From CAZJQD01 sp964548165 [NCBI: uncultured bacterium] (lineage in GTDB: Bacteria > UBA8481): a stretch of 64,000 nucleotides of DNA. The stretch spans positions 38,401 to 102,400 of the forward strand of contig CAZJQD010000004.1 in the NCBI GenBank assembly GCA_964548165.1. The letters run 5' to 3'. The translations under genes were made by a program, and so were the position numbers. Under the pieces are notes generated by a model, which was not told the DNA's origin, made no database searches, and worked only from the letters and a program-made list of their open reading frames with translations. Below, piece after piece: positions 23,554 through 32,718 of the stretch; position 1 is the stretch's first letter, and each line of letters opens with the position of its first letter.

Positions 23554-26500
23554 TTGCTTTCGTCCATCCTCGCCGGTCTGCGGTCCTCCAGGCCTCAACG
23601 GTTTCCTGTCGCGACGACGGTCGCCTGGCTCACGGTCGGGCTTTTGGCCGTGGGCGCGGGCTCGCTGGTGCGCGCGCAGGAGTTATCTCCGGCGAGCGCG
23701 CTACAAAATTCCGCGGTCGCTTCCTCGGCGGTTCCTTCGTGGGAGGAGACGGCGAGGGCCTGGGAGGAGACGGCCAGGCAGATGGAACTGCAGGGCGATC
23801 GCGACGCGGCGCGAGAGGCCTGGGGCGAGGCGGCGATGGCGTGGGAGCGCGCCGGTCGTTCACGCACGGCGGCGGCCCTGGCCGGCGAAGCGCGCACCGA
23901 CGAACTGGAAGCCGCGATCGACTCGTTGCAGCAGGAGCTTGCCGCCTGGCGCCGCACGGCCCTGGCCTGGCGCCAGACCGCGCGGTCCTGGAACGCGGCC
24001 GGTGACGATTCCGCCGCATCGGCGGCCAGCGCGCGGGCCGGCCAGGCGCTGGCGCGCATTGCCGAACTCGAGGGTCGGCTGGACGAGTACAGCGAACAGC
24101 TCGCTACGCGCCGCGGGACACTTCTGGGTGCCGAGGTCTCCGACGAGTTGCAGGACGAGCTGGTGGATCGCTGGGCGGAGGTGGCGCGTTCCTGGGAATT
24201 GACGGCCCTGACCTGGCAGAGGACGGGGGAGACCGGGAAGGCGCGCATCGCGCGCATGAAGGCCGAGGAGGCGCGCGATCGGATTCGCGAGGTTCGCCCG
24301 CAGTTGGACGCCGAATGGTTCCGGACCCGTACGTATCCTCCGGGCGAGGCGCCGCCGCCAGCCGCGGGAGCCCCGCTGCTCGCCGAGATCACGGCCGGCG
24401 TCAATCCCCTGGCCGCTGTGGATGGTGCCGGCCTGACCCCCGACCTCTCCTCGGAACGTCAACCGTCGCCGTCTCCTGCGGCGGGCGAGGGCGAAGCGGC
24501 GCCGGCGGATGGTCCGGACCCGGGATCCGCCTCGCCCGGGCTCACGATCGGCGAGGCCCGGCTTCCCGGGATCACGCCGTCGTCCGAGGATGCGGTTACG
24601 CTCTCGGGTGCACTCGCTGCGGCCTCCGAGGACGGGGAGGGCCGGAGTGCCTTGCCGGTCATGGCGGTGCCCGAGATTCCGCCCCGCCCGGCGATGCCGC
24701 CCGATTGGCTCCTGACGCGCCAGGAGAAGGAATCGATCCGCAGTGCCGGTGTCTGGCGCCAGAGCGCGGAGACGTGGCGAAAGACGGCCCTGGGGCAGGT
24801 GGCCGCCGCCGACTGGGACGCGGCAACAACGGCCATCAACCGGCAGAGGGAGGCCGCAGGCAAGGCTCTCGCTCTCGAAGAAGGCGTGCGTGTCGCCTAC
24901 GCCCGGCGCGAGGCGGAGATCTCGAACTCGGTCGCCAAGGCCCTGGGAGAGCCGGTCCGGACGGAGACCGATGTTCTGACCGTGCTGGATGCTCAGTCCG
25001 TGGCGGCTCCGGCGCCGAGCGTGACGGGGGATGCCATCGCCCTGGCCCCGCCGCCGATTCCCGGCCAGGACACGACGCCCAGGGAGCGCCGCGGCTTCTT
25101 CGACCTTGAGATCGGCGGCCCCTTGCCTTCCACGCTCTCGATCCGCGGCCGCAAGGTCGTCGACGTGAATTACGGCGTGACGAGCTATCTGAATCCCAGC
25201 GAGGCCAGGACGGGCGGCAACACGCAATCCAGCTTCGGACTGAACCAGGAGCTCCAGGTGGAGGTGCTCGGCCGGGTCGGCAGCGAGGCCATGGATCACA
25301 TCAACGTGAACATCCGCTACGACGACACGCAGCGTGGCGTCAACTCGGTGAACAACCGTTCCATCGGCGTCGACTTCGTCGGTGTCCCTCACAAGACGAA
25401 CTGGGGCACGTACCAGTATGACGCCGACTTCGGGGACATCAGCGTCTCGCTGCCCGGGAGCGAATTTGCGTTCTACAACAAGAGCCTGTTCGGCGCGACG
25501 GCGAACCTCTCCGTCACCGATCTCAACGTGGGATTCCTCCAGGCCGATCGCATCAACCTGGTCCTCATCGGGTCCCAGACCAAGGGCGTCTCCGCCTCCA
25601 AGGAGTTCTCCCTGGCGGGCGAGCGCGTCATCGAGGACATCCGGGACATCTCCTTCGCGCTGAACAAGTATTTTCTCATCGAGCCGAGCGCGGCCAACCT
25701 GCCGCTCCAGAACGTGGTCGTCTACAAGGATGACCAGAACGGAGCCAACGACCTGGGGACCGTGCCGTTCACGGCCCAGGGCTCGGGCCCCACCGCCGGT
25801 TTCGCCCACGCGGGCAACTGGAACCAGCTCGTTCCCGGCATCGACTACACGCTCAACCAGACATCGGGCGAGCTCGAGCTGATCTTCGGCGTCGCGCCCA
25901 ACGACGTCCTGGCGGTCTCCTACGCCGGCGCCGTCGCCAATTTCGGGTCGCCCGGAATTCCCCCCCGGCTCATCCGCGTCTCCACCGACACTTCGGCGGC
26001 GGCGCGCGAGGCGTTTCGCGTGCACGAGGTGAGGAACCGCTACGTTCTGAATCGCCGCCGCATCAAGAAGGATGATCCCGATCTCGTCTTCGAGATCCGC
26101 GACCAGCTCGGCTTCACGCAGACCAACCGGATCGGCGGCGTGCCGACGACCTATCTCCGGCTCTTCGGCTTCGACCGGGACGCCAACAACAAGGTCGACG
26201 TCGAGCTGATCGACTATGACTTCGGTGTCATCCGTCCCGTGGACACGGCGCCGTTCCAGCGGACGGGCAACGCGGACGTCGACAACGCGGCCCTCTACAC
26301 GAAAACGGATCTCACGGATGCTGACGGGAAGTACACGATCCACATCGAGTACGCGAGCGACCAGCCCCAGGAGATATTCACGCTTGGCTTCGACATTCTC
26401 AAGGGCTCGGACATCGTCTACGTCGACGGGGTGAAGGCGACGCGCGACGTCGACTATTTCATCGACTACGAGGCGGGCATCATCACGTTCCTCAACAAGG

Positions 26501-29500
26501 CGCTGATCCGTCCCGAATCGAAGATCCGGGTGGACTACGAGTACCTGCCGTTCGGCGGGCAGATCGAGCGGACGCTCATGGGCACCCGACTGGACGTCCA
26601 GGTCAACCCCACGCTCCGGTTCGGCAGCACCCTGCTTTACGACTTCGCGGCGGCGGTCAACGAGATCCCCAACATCCTGGAGGACAAGCCGACGGAGAAC
26701 GTCGTGGCGGAGGTCGACGTGCAACTCTCCGTGCACCCGCTTCTCTTCAAGCTCCTGGGCGACCGTACCGAGGGACTCGCGGCCAACATCAAGAACAACT
26801 TCCGGCTCGACTTCGGCGGCGAGTGGGCCTGGGCCCAGCAGTCGCCGAACACGTTCGGTTCCGCCATGATCGAGGACTTCGAGGCGATCGAGAACATCGT
26901 GGGCGTCTCGATGGCGAGATTCTCGTGGCAACCTTCGTCCCCGCCGCCGGGACTGGGAGCGCTCACGGGAGCGACGCAGGCCACGCGCGGGGATGTCGGC
27001 ATCTCGTTGAAGGACAACTACGGCCCCCGGACCGAGGCCCAGGTGGACCGCGACGAGAAGCAGACCTCGCTCCAGCTCGACGTCAACTTCGCGGCGGGCG
27101 AGACCTGGGTGGCGATCCGCCAGCCTCTCTCGACGGCGGCGATCAACTTCCAGGACATCACGACCATGGAGCTGTACACGAGCCAGCTGCCGGCGTCGAT
27201 GCGCGTCTTCGTGGATATCGGCGTGATCTCGGAGGATGTTGACGGGTTGGGGGCGATGAACACCGAGGACCTGGGCCTGGACGGGGTAGCGAATACGGGG
27301 GACATCGGCGAGAACAACGGCGTCCTGAACTCGGGGGAGGATCGAGGCATCAGCTTCACTCACCCGGGGCGCGGCGCCCTCAGCTACGGCGCCAATGACG
27401 GGGTCATGACGACCGAGGACATGAACGCCAACTTCCGGCTCGATCAGAACGAGGCCTTCTTCCGGATCGGCGAGCTGAATACCTCGACCGCGATCGAGCG
27501 CAAGACCTTTACGGGACTGGCGTCGAGCGCGTGGCGACTCTACCGGGCGCCGTGGCGGACGGGACTGGCCTCGACGGGAGCGGACAGCGCCGTCATCAAG
27601 CACATCCGCCTGGTCTTCGTTCGCGATCCCGGCCAGGACACGACGGCCCAGTTCTTCCTCGGGCAGTTGAATTTCCGGGGCAACCGATTCGTCGGTGCGT
27701 CGGCCGATTCGCGCGTGGCGCTCTTGCCGCGCAATAACGAGAACGATCCGAACTACTCGAGCCCGCCGCGCACCGAGGTCAAGGCGGCACCGGGGACGAC
27801 GAAGGAACAGTCACTGGGCCTGCGGTGGACCCTGGGGGCGGGAGAGTCCGTGACAGTCCAGCAGCGGCTTCCCAAGCAGGTCGACCTCGCGGACTACCAG
27901 AGGCTGACCTTCTTCCTGGCCGGGGACGCGCGCGGCGAGACCTTCTCGCTGATGCTCGTGTCGGACGACCAGAACTACATCGAGATACGCCGGCGCGTGG
28001 CGACGGGAAGCGACATCGGCGGGCTCCTCGGCGCCGCCCAGGCGCCGCTCTGGGAGCGCATCGACGTGCCGCTGGAGCCGATCCGAAACGCGACGATCGC
28101 CAACATCCTCGGATCAGGGGACACGGTCATCCAGATCGGGACGACCGGGTACGAGGTCTTCATCGTCGGCCGTCCGTCCGAGTTGCGAAGCCCGTCCCTC
28201 TCCAACATCAACCAGATCTGGCTCCGCATTCACTCCGGCACGGCGGATTCCGGCGAGATCTGGATCGACGACATCTACGCGGCGGAGCCGGTGGAGCTGA
28301 GCGGGCTGGCGCAGAAAGCCAACTTCACGACGGGATGGGGCGATATCTGGTCCCTGTCCGGTTCCTGGCGGGACGTCCCGGGCAAGTTCCGCGGCGTGGG
28401 CTTCATCAACAACCCCCAGGGCGGAACGTACGACGAGATCTCGCAGACGTCGCGGAGCCTCTCCGCCACGCTCCAGATCCACCGCCTGCTCCCGAGCTGG
28501 ATACCGCTCGTCCTTCCCGTGTCGGCGAACTGGAGCGAGAACACGACGCGCGTCGATCCCGATCGCGTCGAGAATACCCTCAAGACCAACCTTGGTCAGA
28601 CCACGACGGCGAGCCAGAACTATTCCACGACGATCCAGCTCTGGCGGCTCCCGTCGCTCTCCGTCAACTACTCCAAGAACTCCTCGGCGACCGAGTATCG
28701 GCTCGAGGACCGGACGGACCAGAACTCGAACCTGAACGCGAACACCAGCTATGCCTTCACCTTCCCCAAGAGGCTCTTCGGGATCATCCCGACGGGCGAT
28801 TTTCTCGGCGTGAATGCCGGCTACATGTTCAGCGAGTCCCGCAACAAGAATCAATACTCGGCGCTCTCGGGCCTCATCAGCAACGCCTCCCGGACGAGCA
28901 ACCAGGCCGCGAACTTCCAGTTCACGTCGCGACCCATCAGCCTGTTGTCGCTCAGCTTCGATCACGCGCTCGCCTACCTCGATCGCAAGTCGCAGTTCGA
29001 GGGAGAGAACTGGCGGGGGATCACGTCGCGCAACAACCGCGCGAATGCGGCCCTGACGATCCCGTCCCGGTGGGGCATCTCGCCCGGGATCTCCTTCTCC
29101 GGCAACTTCGGCGAGAATTTCTCGCGGGCCACGTTCGGGGGGCGGACCAAGGACATCCAGCTGGGCGGCGACTTCCGCCTGAACGTGGGACTGGATCCCA
29201 GCGCCTGGGGACGCATCTTCAGCTGGCTCACGGCGCGGTACTCGTACGGCCTCTCGTCCAACGCTTCCTACCGCGCGCTCAATACCGGTACGGGCATCAC
29301 GGATGTCGCCGGCGACTACGTGGCAGAGAGGCTCTTCCCGTGGGGATCGTCGAAGCGGGTGGGACAGGGAACGGGCGAGGTGACGGCGAATCGATCGAGC
29401 GGCTCGACCAATATCACGCATAACCTCTCCGGGGAGGTCCGCACGTTTTCCTGGCTCTCGACCTCCTACTCGGCGAGCTTCTCGCGCAACGAGGTCGCCT

Positions 29501-30117
29501 CGCTCTCGACCCTGTCCCTGACCGACGGCCTGCAGGGGACGTTGAACATGCGTTTCGACTACATGCAGGCCTTCCCGAACTCGTTCATCAAGTTCCGGTC
29601 CTCCTATCTCACGGCGGCCGTCAGCTACGGGCAATCGGAGAACGCGGCCGGCAAGACCAACAGCGTGGCGCCGACCCTGAATTGGAACGCCCAGTGGACG
29701 GACGCGTTGAACACGACGTTCAGCATGAGCTACAACCGGGCCTCGACGCTGAGCTTCTTGAATTCCCAGAACAAGTCGGTGAGCGAGGCGCTGACGCCCT
29801 CGATGAACTTCACCTATTACTTCGACCTGCCCGTACCCGAGGGCGTGTCCCTGCCCGGCGTCGGGCGCGTCGCCTCCTTCAATCGCCGCGTCCAGCTCTC
29901 GGGCGGCGTCAATGCCAGCTTCCGGACTTCCGAGCAGGCCCAGCGCAGGACCGCCGAGCAGGCCAATTACGGGATGAATCTCTCGCTCGGATACCGGATC
30001 GCGTCGAACCTCGAGGTGACGGCGTCGACATCGGGCAACATCCAGCAGGACAAGCTCGAGAAGCTCAATGACCTCTTCACCCTGGGCGCCGGCGCCCGCG
30101 TCGAGTGGCGGTTCTGA
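23554..30117 (+). CDS. SprA-like giant outer-membrane protein
   Basis: About 2,190 aa. The start is uncertain: TTG 23554 gives a clean signal peptide (VATTVAWLTVGLLAVGAGSLV then RAQ), while a GTG at 23440 would run 99 bases antisense into lptF. The N-terminal 60-250 region holds TPR-like helical repeats with tryptophans every seven residues (AWEETARQ, LAWRQTARSW, RSWELTALTW). A proline-rich linker follows, then a long beta-rich region with SprA hallmarks (VDYFIDYEAGIITF, IEDFEAIENIVG, DIGENNGVLNSGEDRG) and a barrel-like C-terminus ending in RVEWRF. SprA is the outer-membrane translocon of the type IX secretion system in Bacteroidetes. No other type IX component is in the window. Confidence 0.8.
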   Translation: MLSSILAGLRSSRPQRFPVATTVAWLTVGLLAVGAGSLVRAQELSPASALQNSAVASSAVPSWEETARAWEETARQMELQGDRDAAREAWGEAAMAWERAGRSRTAAALAGEARTDELEAAIDSLQQELAAWRRTALAWRQTARSWNAAGDDSAASAASARAGQALARIAELEGRLDEYSEQLATRRGTLLGAEVSDELQDELVDRWAEVARSWELTALTWQRTGETGKARIARMKAEEARDRIREVRPQLDAEWFRTRTYPPGEAPPPAAGAPLLAEITAGVNPLAAVDGAGLTPDLSSERQPSPSPAAGEGEAAPADGPDPGSASPGLTIGEARLPGITPSSEDAVTLSGALAAASEDGEGRSALPVMAVPEIPPRPAMPPDWLLTRQEKESIRSAGVWRQSAETWRKTALGQVAAADWDAATTAINRQREAAGKALALEEGVRVAYARREAEISNSVAKALGEPVRTETDVLTVLDAQSVAAPAPSVTGDAIALAPPPIPGQDTTPRERRGFFDLEIGGPLPSTLSIRGRKVVDVNYGVTSYLNPSEARTGGNTQSSFGLNQELQVEVLGRVGSEAMDHINVNIRYDDTQRGVNSVNNRSIGVDFVGVPHKTNWGTYQYDADFGDISVSLPGSEFAFYNKSLFGATANLSVTDLNVGFLQADRINLVLIGSQTKGVSASKEFSLAGERVIEDIRDISFALNKYFLIEPSAANLPLQNVVVYKDDQNGANDLGTVPFTAQGSGPTAGFAHAGNWNQLVPGIDYTLNQTSGELELIFGVAPNDVLAVSYAGAVANFGSPGIPPRLIRVSTDTSAAAREAFRVHEVRNRYVLNRRRIKKDDPDLVFEIRDQLGFTQTNRIGGVPTTYLRLFGFDRDANNKVDVELIDYDFGVIRPVDTAPFQRTGNADVDNAALYTKTDLTDADGKYTIHIEYASDQPQEIFTLGFDILKGSDIVYVDGVKATRDVDYFIDYEAGIITFLNKALIRPESKIRVDYEYLPFGGQIERTLMGTRLDVQVNPTLRFGSTLLYDFAAAVNEIPNILEDKPTENVVAEVDVQLSVHPLLFKLLGDRTEGLAANIKNNFRLDFGGEWAWAQQSPNTFGSAMIEDFEAIENIVGVSMARFSWQPSSPPPGLGALTGATQATRGDVGISLKDNYGPRTEAQVDRDEKQTSLQLDVNFAAGETWVAIRQPLSTAAINFQDITTMELYTSQLPASMRVFVDIGVISEDVDGLGAMNTEDLGLDGVANTGDIGENNGVLNSGEDRGISFTHPGRGALSYGANDGVMTTEDMNANFRLDQNEAFFRIGELNTSTAIERKTFTGLASSAWRLYRAPWRTGLASTGADSAVIKHIRLVFVRDPGQDTTAQFFLGQLNFRGNRFVGASADSRVALLPRNNENDPNYSSPPRTEVKAAPGTTKEQSLGLRWTLGAGESVTVQQRLPKQVDLADYQRLTFFLAGDARGETFSLMLVSDDQNYIEIRRRVATGSDIGGLLGAAQAPLWERIDVPLEPIRNATIANILGSGDTVIQIGTTGYEVFIVGRPSELRSPSLSNINQIWLRIHSGTADSGEIWIDDIYAAEPVELSGLAQKANFTTGWGDIWSLSGSWRDVPGKFRGVGFINNPQGGTYDEISQTSRSLSATLQIHRLLPSWIPLVLPVSANWSENTTRVDPDRVENTLKTNLGQTTTASQNYSTTIQLWRLPSLSVNYSKNSSATEYRLEDRTDQNSNLNANTSYAFTFPKRLFGIIPTGDFLGVNAGYMFSESRNKNQYSALSGLISNASRTSNQAANFQFTSRPISLLSLSFDHALAYLDRKSQFEGENWRGITSRNNRANAALTIPSRWGISPGISFSGNFGENFSRATFGGRTKDIQLGGDFRLNVGLDPSAWGRIFSWLTARYSYGLSSNASYRALNTGTGITDVAGDYVAERLFPWGSSKRVGQGTGEVTANRSSGSTNITHNLSGEVRTFSWLSTSYSASFSRNEVASLSTLSLTDGLQGTLNMRFDYMQAFPNSFIKFRSSYLTAAVSYGQSENAAGKTNSVAPTLNWNAQWTDALNTTFSMSYNRASTLSFLNSQNKSVSEALTPSMNFTYYFDLPVPEGVSLPGVGRVASFNRRVQLSGGVNASFRTSEQAQRRTAEQANYGMNLSLGYRIASNLEVTASTSGNIQQDKLEKLNDLFTLGAGARVEWRF

Positions 30118-30178
30118 TCGCTCCCCGTCCCGGCTAATTCCTGATATCGCACCAAGGGGATCACGGAGAGGGGCCTGC

Positions 30179-30390
30179 ACCACAGAGAGCGCAGAGGACG
30201 CAGAGAAAGTCAAAGACCGGAACGGAAGAAGATCAGAGGCAGAATCGCGAAAATTGAATCGGATGAAAATTAAAGGCTGACGAGGATGTACGTCCAGGGC
30301 GGACGGACAGATGCCTGGGCCGGGAAGATGAATCGATGATTCCCGATCTCCGGATTTGACGATCTCTGCGTCCTCTGCGTTCTCTGTGGT
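30179..30390. repeat. CACAGAG-type inverted-repeat element, locus 1
   Basis: Two 28-base arms (30179-30206 and 30363-30390) are reverse complements with one mismatch. Each arm is itself built of a roughly 9-base repeat of the form CACAGAG/CGCAGAG plus two bases. The element fills the 312-bp gap between the convergent SprA-like and LacI genes, and no gene is seen inside. Similar ends and flanking strings (GTCAAA, CCGGA) occur at 52859-53021. Confidence 0.8.
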
Positions 30391-30429
30391 GAAAAATGTT
30401 CGATAGGTTGACGACTGCGTTTGTGGGGG

Positions 30430-31464
30430 TCAGGCGGAGGGGCGGGCGGTGCTGTTGCGGACGACGAGGGTCGTGGGCAGGAGGAGCGGGGCGGGGACGG
30501 TGGTCCCGCTCTTCTGGAGGATGTCGCGGAACGCGCGGAAGGCGGCGCGGCCCATCTCCTCGAGCGGCTGGTGAACGGTGGTCAGCGCCGGGGCTGTGAC
30601 CTCGGAGATGATGGCGTCATCGAAGCCGACGACGGAGAGATCGCCGGGCACGGACAGGCCCAGGGAGGAGGCGGCCTCGAGGACACCGACGGCCATCCAA
30701 TCCGAGACGACGAGGATGCCGGTGGGGCGGGGTCGGGCTCCGAGCAGGCGGCGAGCGGCCGCGAGGGCGGAGGCGCGTTCGAAACCACAGTCACCGATGA
30801 CCTGGGGCCTGATGCCCGATTTTTTCAAGGAGGACGTGAAACCCTCGAGCCGCTCGCGGGCGATCGCGGACTTGCCGCCGAGACAGGCGATCCGGCGGTG
30901 GCCAAGGCTCAGCAGGTGCCGCACGGCCAGTCGGGCGCCACCGGCATTGTCGACGCCCACGCAGGGCAGGCCGGGCTGGCGCCGGTTCATGATCACGGCG
31001 CGGTGGCCCTTCTTGAGAAGAGCCTGGACGCCCGGGTCGTCGAGGGATTCGTCAAGGATGAGCGAGCCGTCCACGAGGTCGGCGTGGCGTTCCAGGAGGG
31101 GTTGGTGGCCGCCGGCCGCGTCCAGCATCGTGATATGCACCGACCAGCCTTCGCTCGCGGCCGTGCCGGCAATCCCCGAGAGAATCTCGGAGAGGAAGAG
31201 ACTGGAGTAGGCGCGCGAGCCCTGGCTGATGACAAAGCCGATGGACTGCTTGAATCGCGAGGCGAGGGAGGCGGCCAGGGCGCTGGGGCGGTAGCTGAGC
31301 TTCACGACGCTGGCCTCGACCTTGCGCTTGGTCTCGGCCGCGATGGGCTCAATCCCCTTGAGGAACCGCGAGACGGTGGCGATCGAGACGCCGGCATGGG
31401 CGGCAACGTCGTAGATCGTCGCGCGGGGCGCGTGGCCGCCGCGGGAGGTTGAGGGTCGCTTCAT
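30430..31464 (-). CDS. LacI-family transcriptional regulator
   Basis: A 344-aa regulator. The N-terminal helix-turn-helix (TIYDVAAHAGVSIATVSRFLKG, about residues 16-37, shown here only as the motif location) is followed by a hinge helix (YRPSALAASLA) and a periplasmic-binding-protein-like ligand domain (VPGDLSVVGFDD, LTTVHQPLEEMG). It stands at the far end of the alpha-glucan locus, so a maltodextrin-type effector is likely. LacI-type palindromes with a central CG occur upstream of this gene (31524), of the giant amylase (42291) and of malF (56796). Confidence 0.92.
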   Translation of the reverse strand: MKRPSTSRGGHAPRATIYDVAAHAGVSIATVSRFLKGIEPIAAETKRKVEASVVKLSYRPSALAASLASRFKQSIGFVISQGSRAYSSLFLSEILSGIAGTAASEGWSVHITMLDAAGGHQPLLERHADLVDGSLILDESLDDPGVQALLKKGHRAVIMNRRQPGLPCVGVDNAGGARLAVRHLLSLGHRRIACLGGKSAIARERLEGFTSSLKKSGIRPQVIGDCGFERASALAAARRLLGARPRPTGILVVSDWMAVGVLEAASSLGLSVPGDLSVVGFDDAIISEVTAPALTTVHQPLEEMGRAAFRAFRDILQKSGTTVPAPLLLPTTLVVRNSTARPSA

Positions 31465-31523
31465 AAAGAGATGATGGATCAGCGATCCGGGCGGCGCAAA
31501 GGGAAAATCAATAGAACAGGCGC

Positions 31524-31536
31524 AAAAGCGCTTAAA
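31524..31536. promoter_or_regulatory. LacI-type operator candidate upstream of the lacI-type gene
   Basis: AAAAGCGCTTAAA, with AAGCGCTT a perfect 8-base palindrome centred on CG, 60 bases upstream of the regulator start. It suggests autoregulation. Confidence 0.5.
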
Positions 31537-31554
31537 TACCGGATTTCAGGGGGG

Positions 31555-32718
31555 CTAGGAGCCCGCGCTCGCTCCGTGTTCGGGACGGGCGGGGAGCGAG
31601 ACGCCGTGGTCCTGGACGATTGCTGGAGTGGATGGCGCGTGGGCGGCGGGGGATGAGCTCCTGTCGGGTATGGTGACGGAGACGATGGTGGCGGCGAATT
31701 TTTCTCCCCACGGGGGACTGCCCTCCTGGGAGAACCAGGCGCGACCGCCCTGGGATTGGATGTAGTCCCAGTCTCCGCCCTGGACGATGAAGAAGCTGCG
31801 GATTGGCAGCGCGGTCGTGCACTGGATGTATCCATTGACGACGGGCGAGTCGTTGCCGCCGCGGAGGGAGTAGAACGAGTCGTTGGCCGTGCCCAGCCGC
31901 CGGTAGGCGTCGACGGCGCGCACCATGTAGTAGTAGGTCCCCGGGGCCAGGTTGGTATCCAGGTAGGTCGTGGCGCCACCCGCGGCGCTGTCGCGGAAGG
32001 TATAGCCGGTCAGGGGCGAGGTGGAACGATAGATCTGGACGACGCCTCCGGCCAGGACGTCCGCGGCCTTGAAGGCCTCGCCTCCCGTGCCCCAGAAGCC
32101 GTAGACGCCCGACCAGTTCAGGCGAATGCTCGTGTCCCCCTCGCCGTTCCCCGTGAATCCGGCGACGGCGCCGGGAGTCTCACCCCAGTTATTGAAGACC
32201 CAGAGCGTGTCACCGGGGTTGAGGGTCGTGGGGATGGTCACGACGCGCCGCGCATCGTAGCTGACGGACGAGTAGTAGGCGGAGGTGTCGTTATAGATCG
32301 GCGCGTTGATGCCGCAACGAATGGTCCCCGAGGTGGGGACGATGTCGTAGTAGTCGTTCCAGGCCTGGAGCCCGCCGACGGCGGTGCCGCCGGGGTTGGC
32401 CCAGAAGAGGTAGTTGTAGGTCTGCCCGCGCGTGAGACCGACGACGTACTCGTAGGTGCCGTCGCCGATAGGGGTCATCGCGACGGCTCCGCCCGTGATC
32501 TGCGAACGATCGGCGGTATTCCAGACGGAGACGGTTGTCCCGGGGTGGATGGCGATGTACTTGGGGACATTGCCCCACGTATCCGCGGCGGCGGTTCCGG
32601 CGAGGGCGGGGAGAGGCGAGAGGAGAAGGGCGACGATCCCGAAGGCGACGGAGCATGTCCACGAGCGCCTCGCGCCATCGGACGGCAGGGACCGCGCGAG
32701 CTCAAGGGCAGTCTTCAT
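31555..32718 (-). CDS. secreted E-set/FN3-type protein coupled to the giant amylase
   Basis: A 387-aa secreted protein. The ATG at 32718 overlaps the stop of the giant amylase (ATGA), so it is co-translated. A signal peptide (SVAFGIVALLLSPLPALAG) is followed by a glycogen-binding-like E-set segment (GDGTYEYVVGLTRGQTYNY) and a fibronectin-like unit with APGTYYYMVRAVDAYRR. No catalytic motif is seen. It is probably an accessory polysaccharide-binding or surface protein of the amylase; the exact family is not recognised. Confidence 0.7.
   Translation of the reverse strand: MKTALELARSLPSDGARRSWTCSVAFGIVALLLSPLPALAGTAAADTWGNVPKYIAIHPGTTVSVWNTADRSQITGGAVAMTPIGDGTYEYVVGLTRGQTYNYLFWANPGGTAVGGLQAWNDYYDIVPTSGTIRCGINAPIYNDTSAYYSSVSYDARRVVTIPTTLNPGDTLWVFNNWGETPGAVAGFTGNGEGDTSIRLNWSGVYGFWGTGGEAFKAADVLAGGVVQIYRSTSPLTGYTFRDSAAGGATTYLDTNLAPGTYYYMVRAVDAYRRLGTANDSFYSLRGGNDSPVVNGYIQCTTALPIRSFFIVQGGDWDYIQSQGGRAWFSQEGSPPWGEKFAATIVSVTIPDRSSSPAAHAPSTPAIVQDHGVSLPARPEHGASAGS

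Noticed and set aside
23860-27603. A 1,247-codon open frame on the minus strand within the SprA-like gene, and a similar 699-codon frame at 28114-30213.
   Set aside because: No recognisable domain or ribosome site; composition is that of antisense GC-rich DNA, while the plus-strand frame has clear SprA features.
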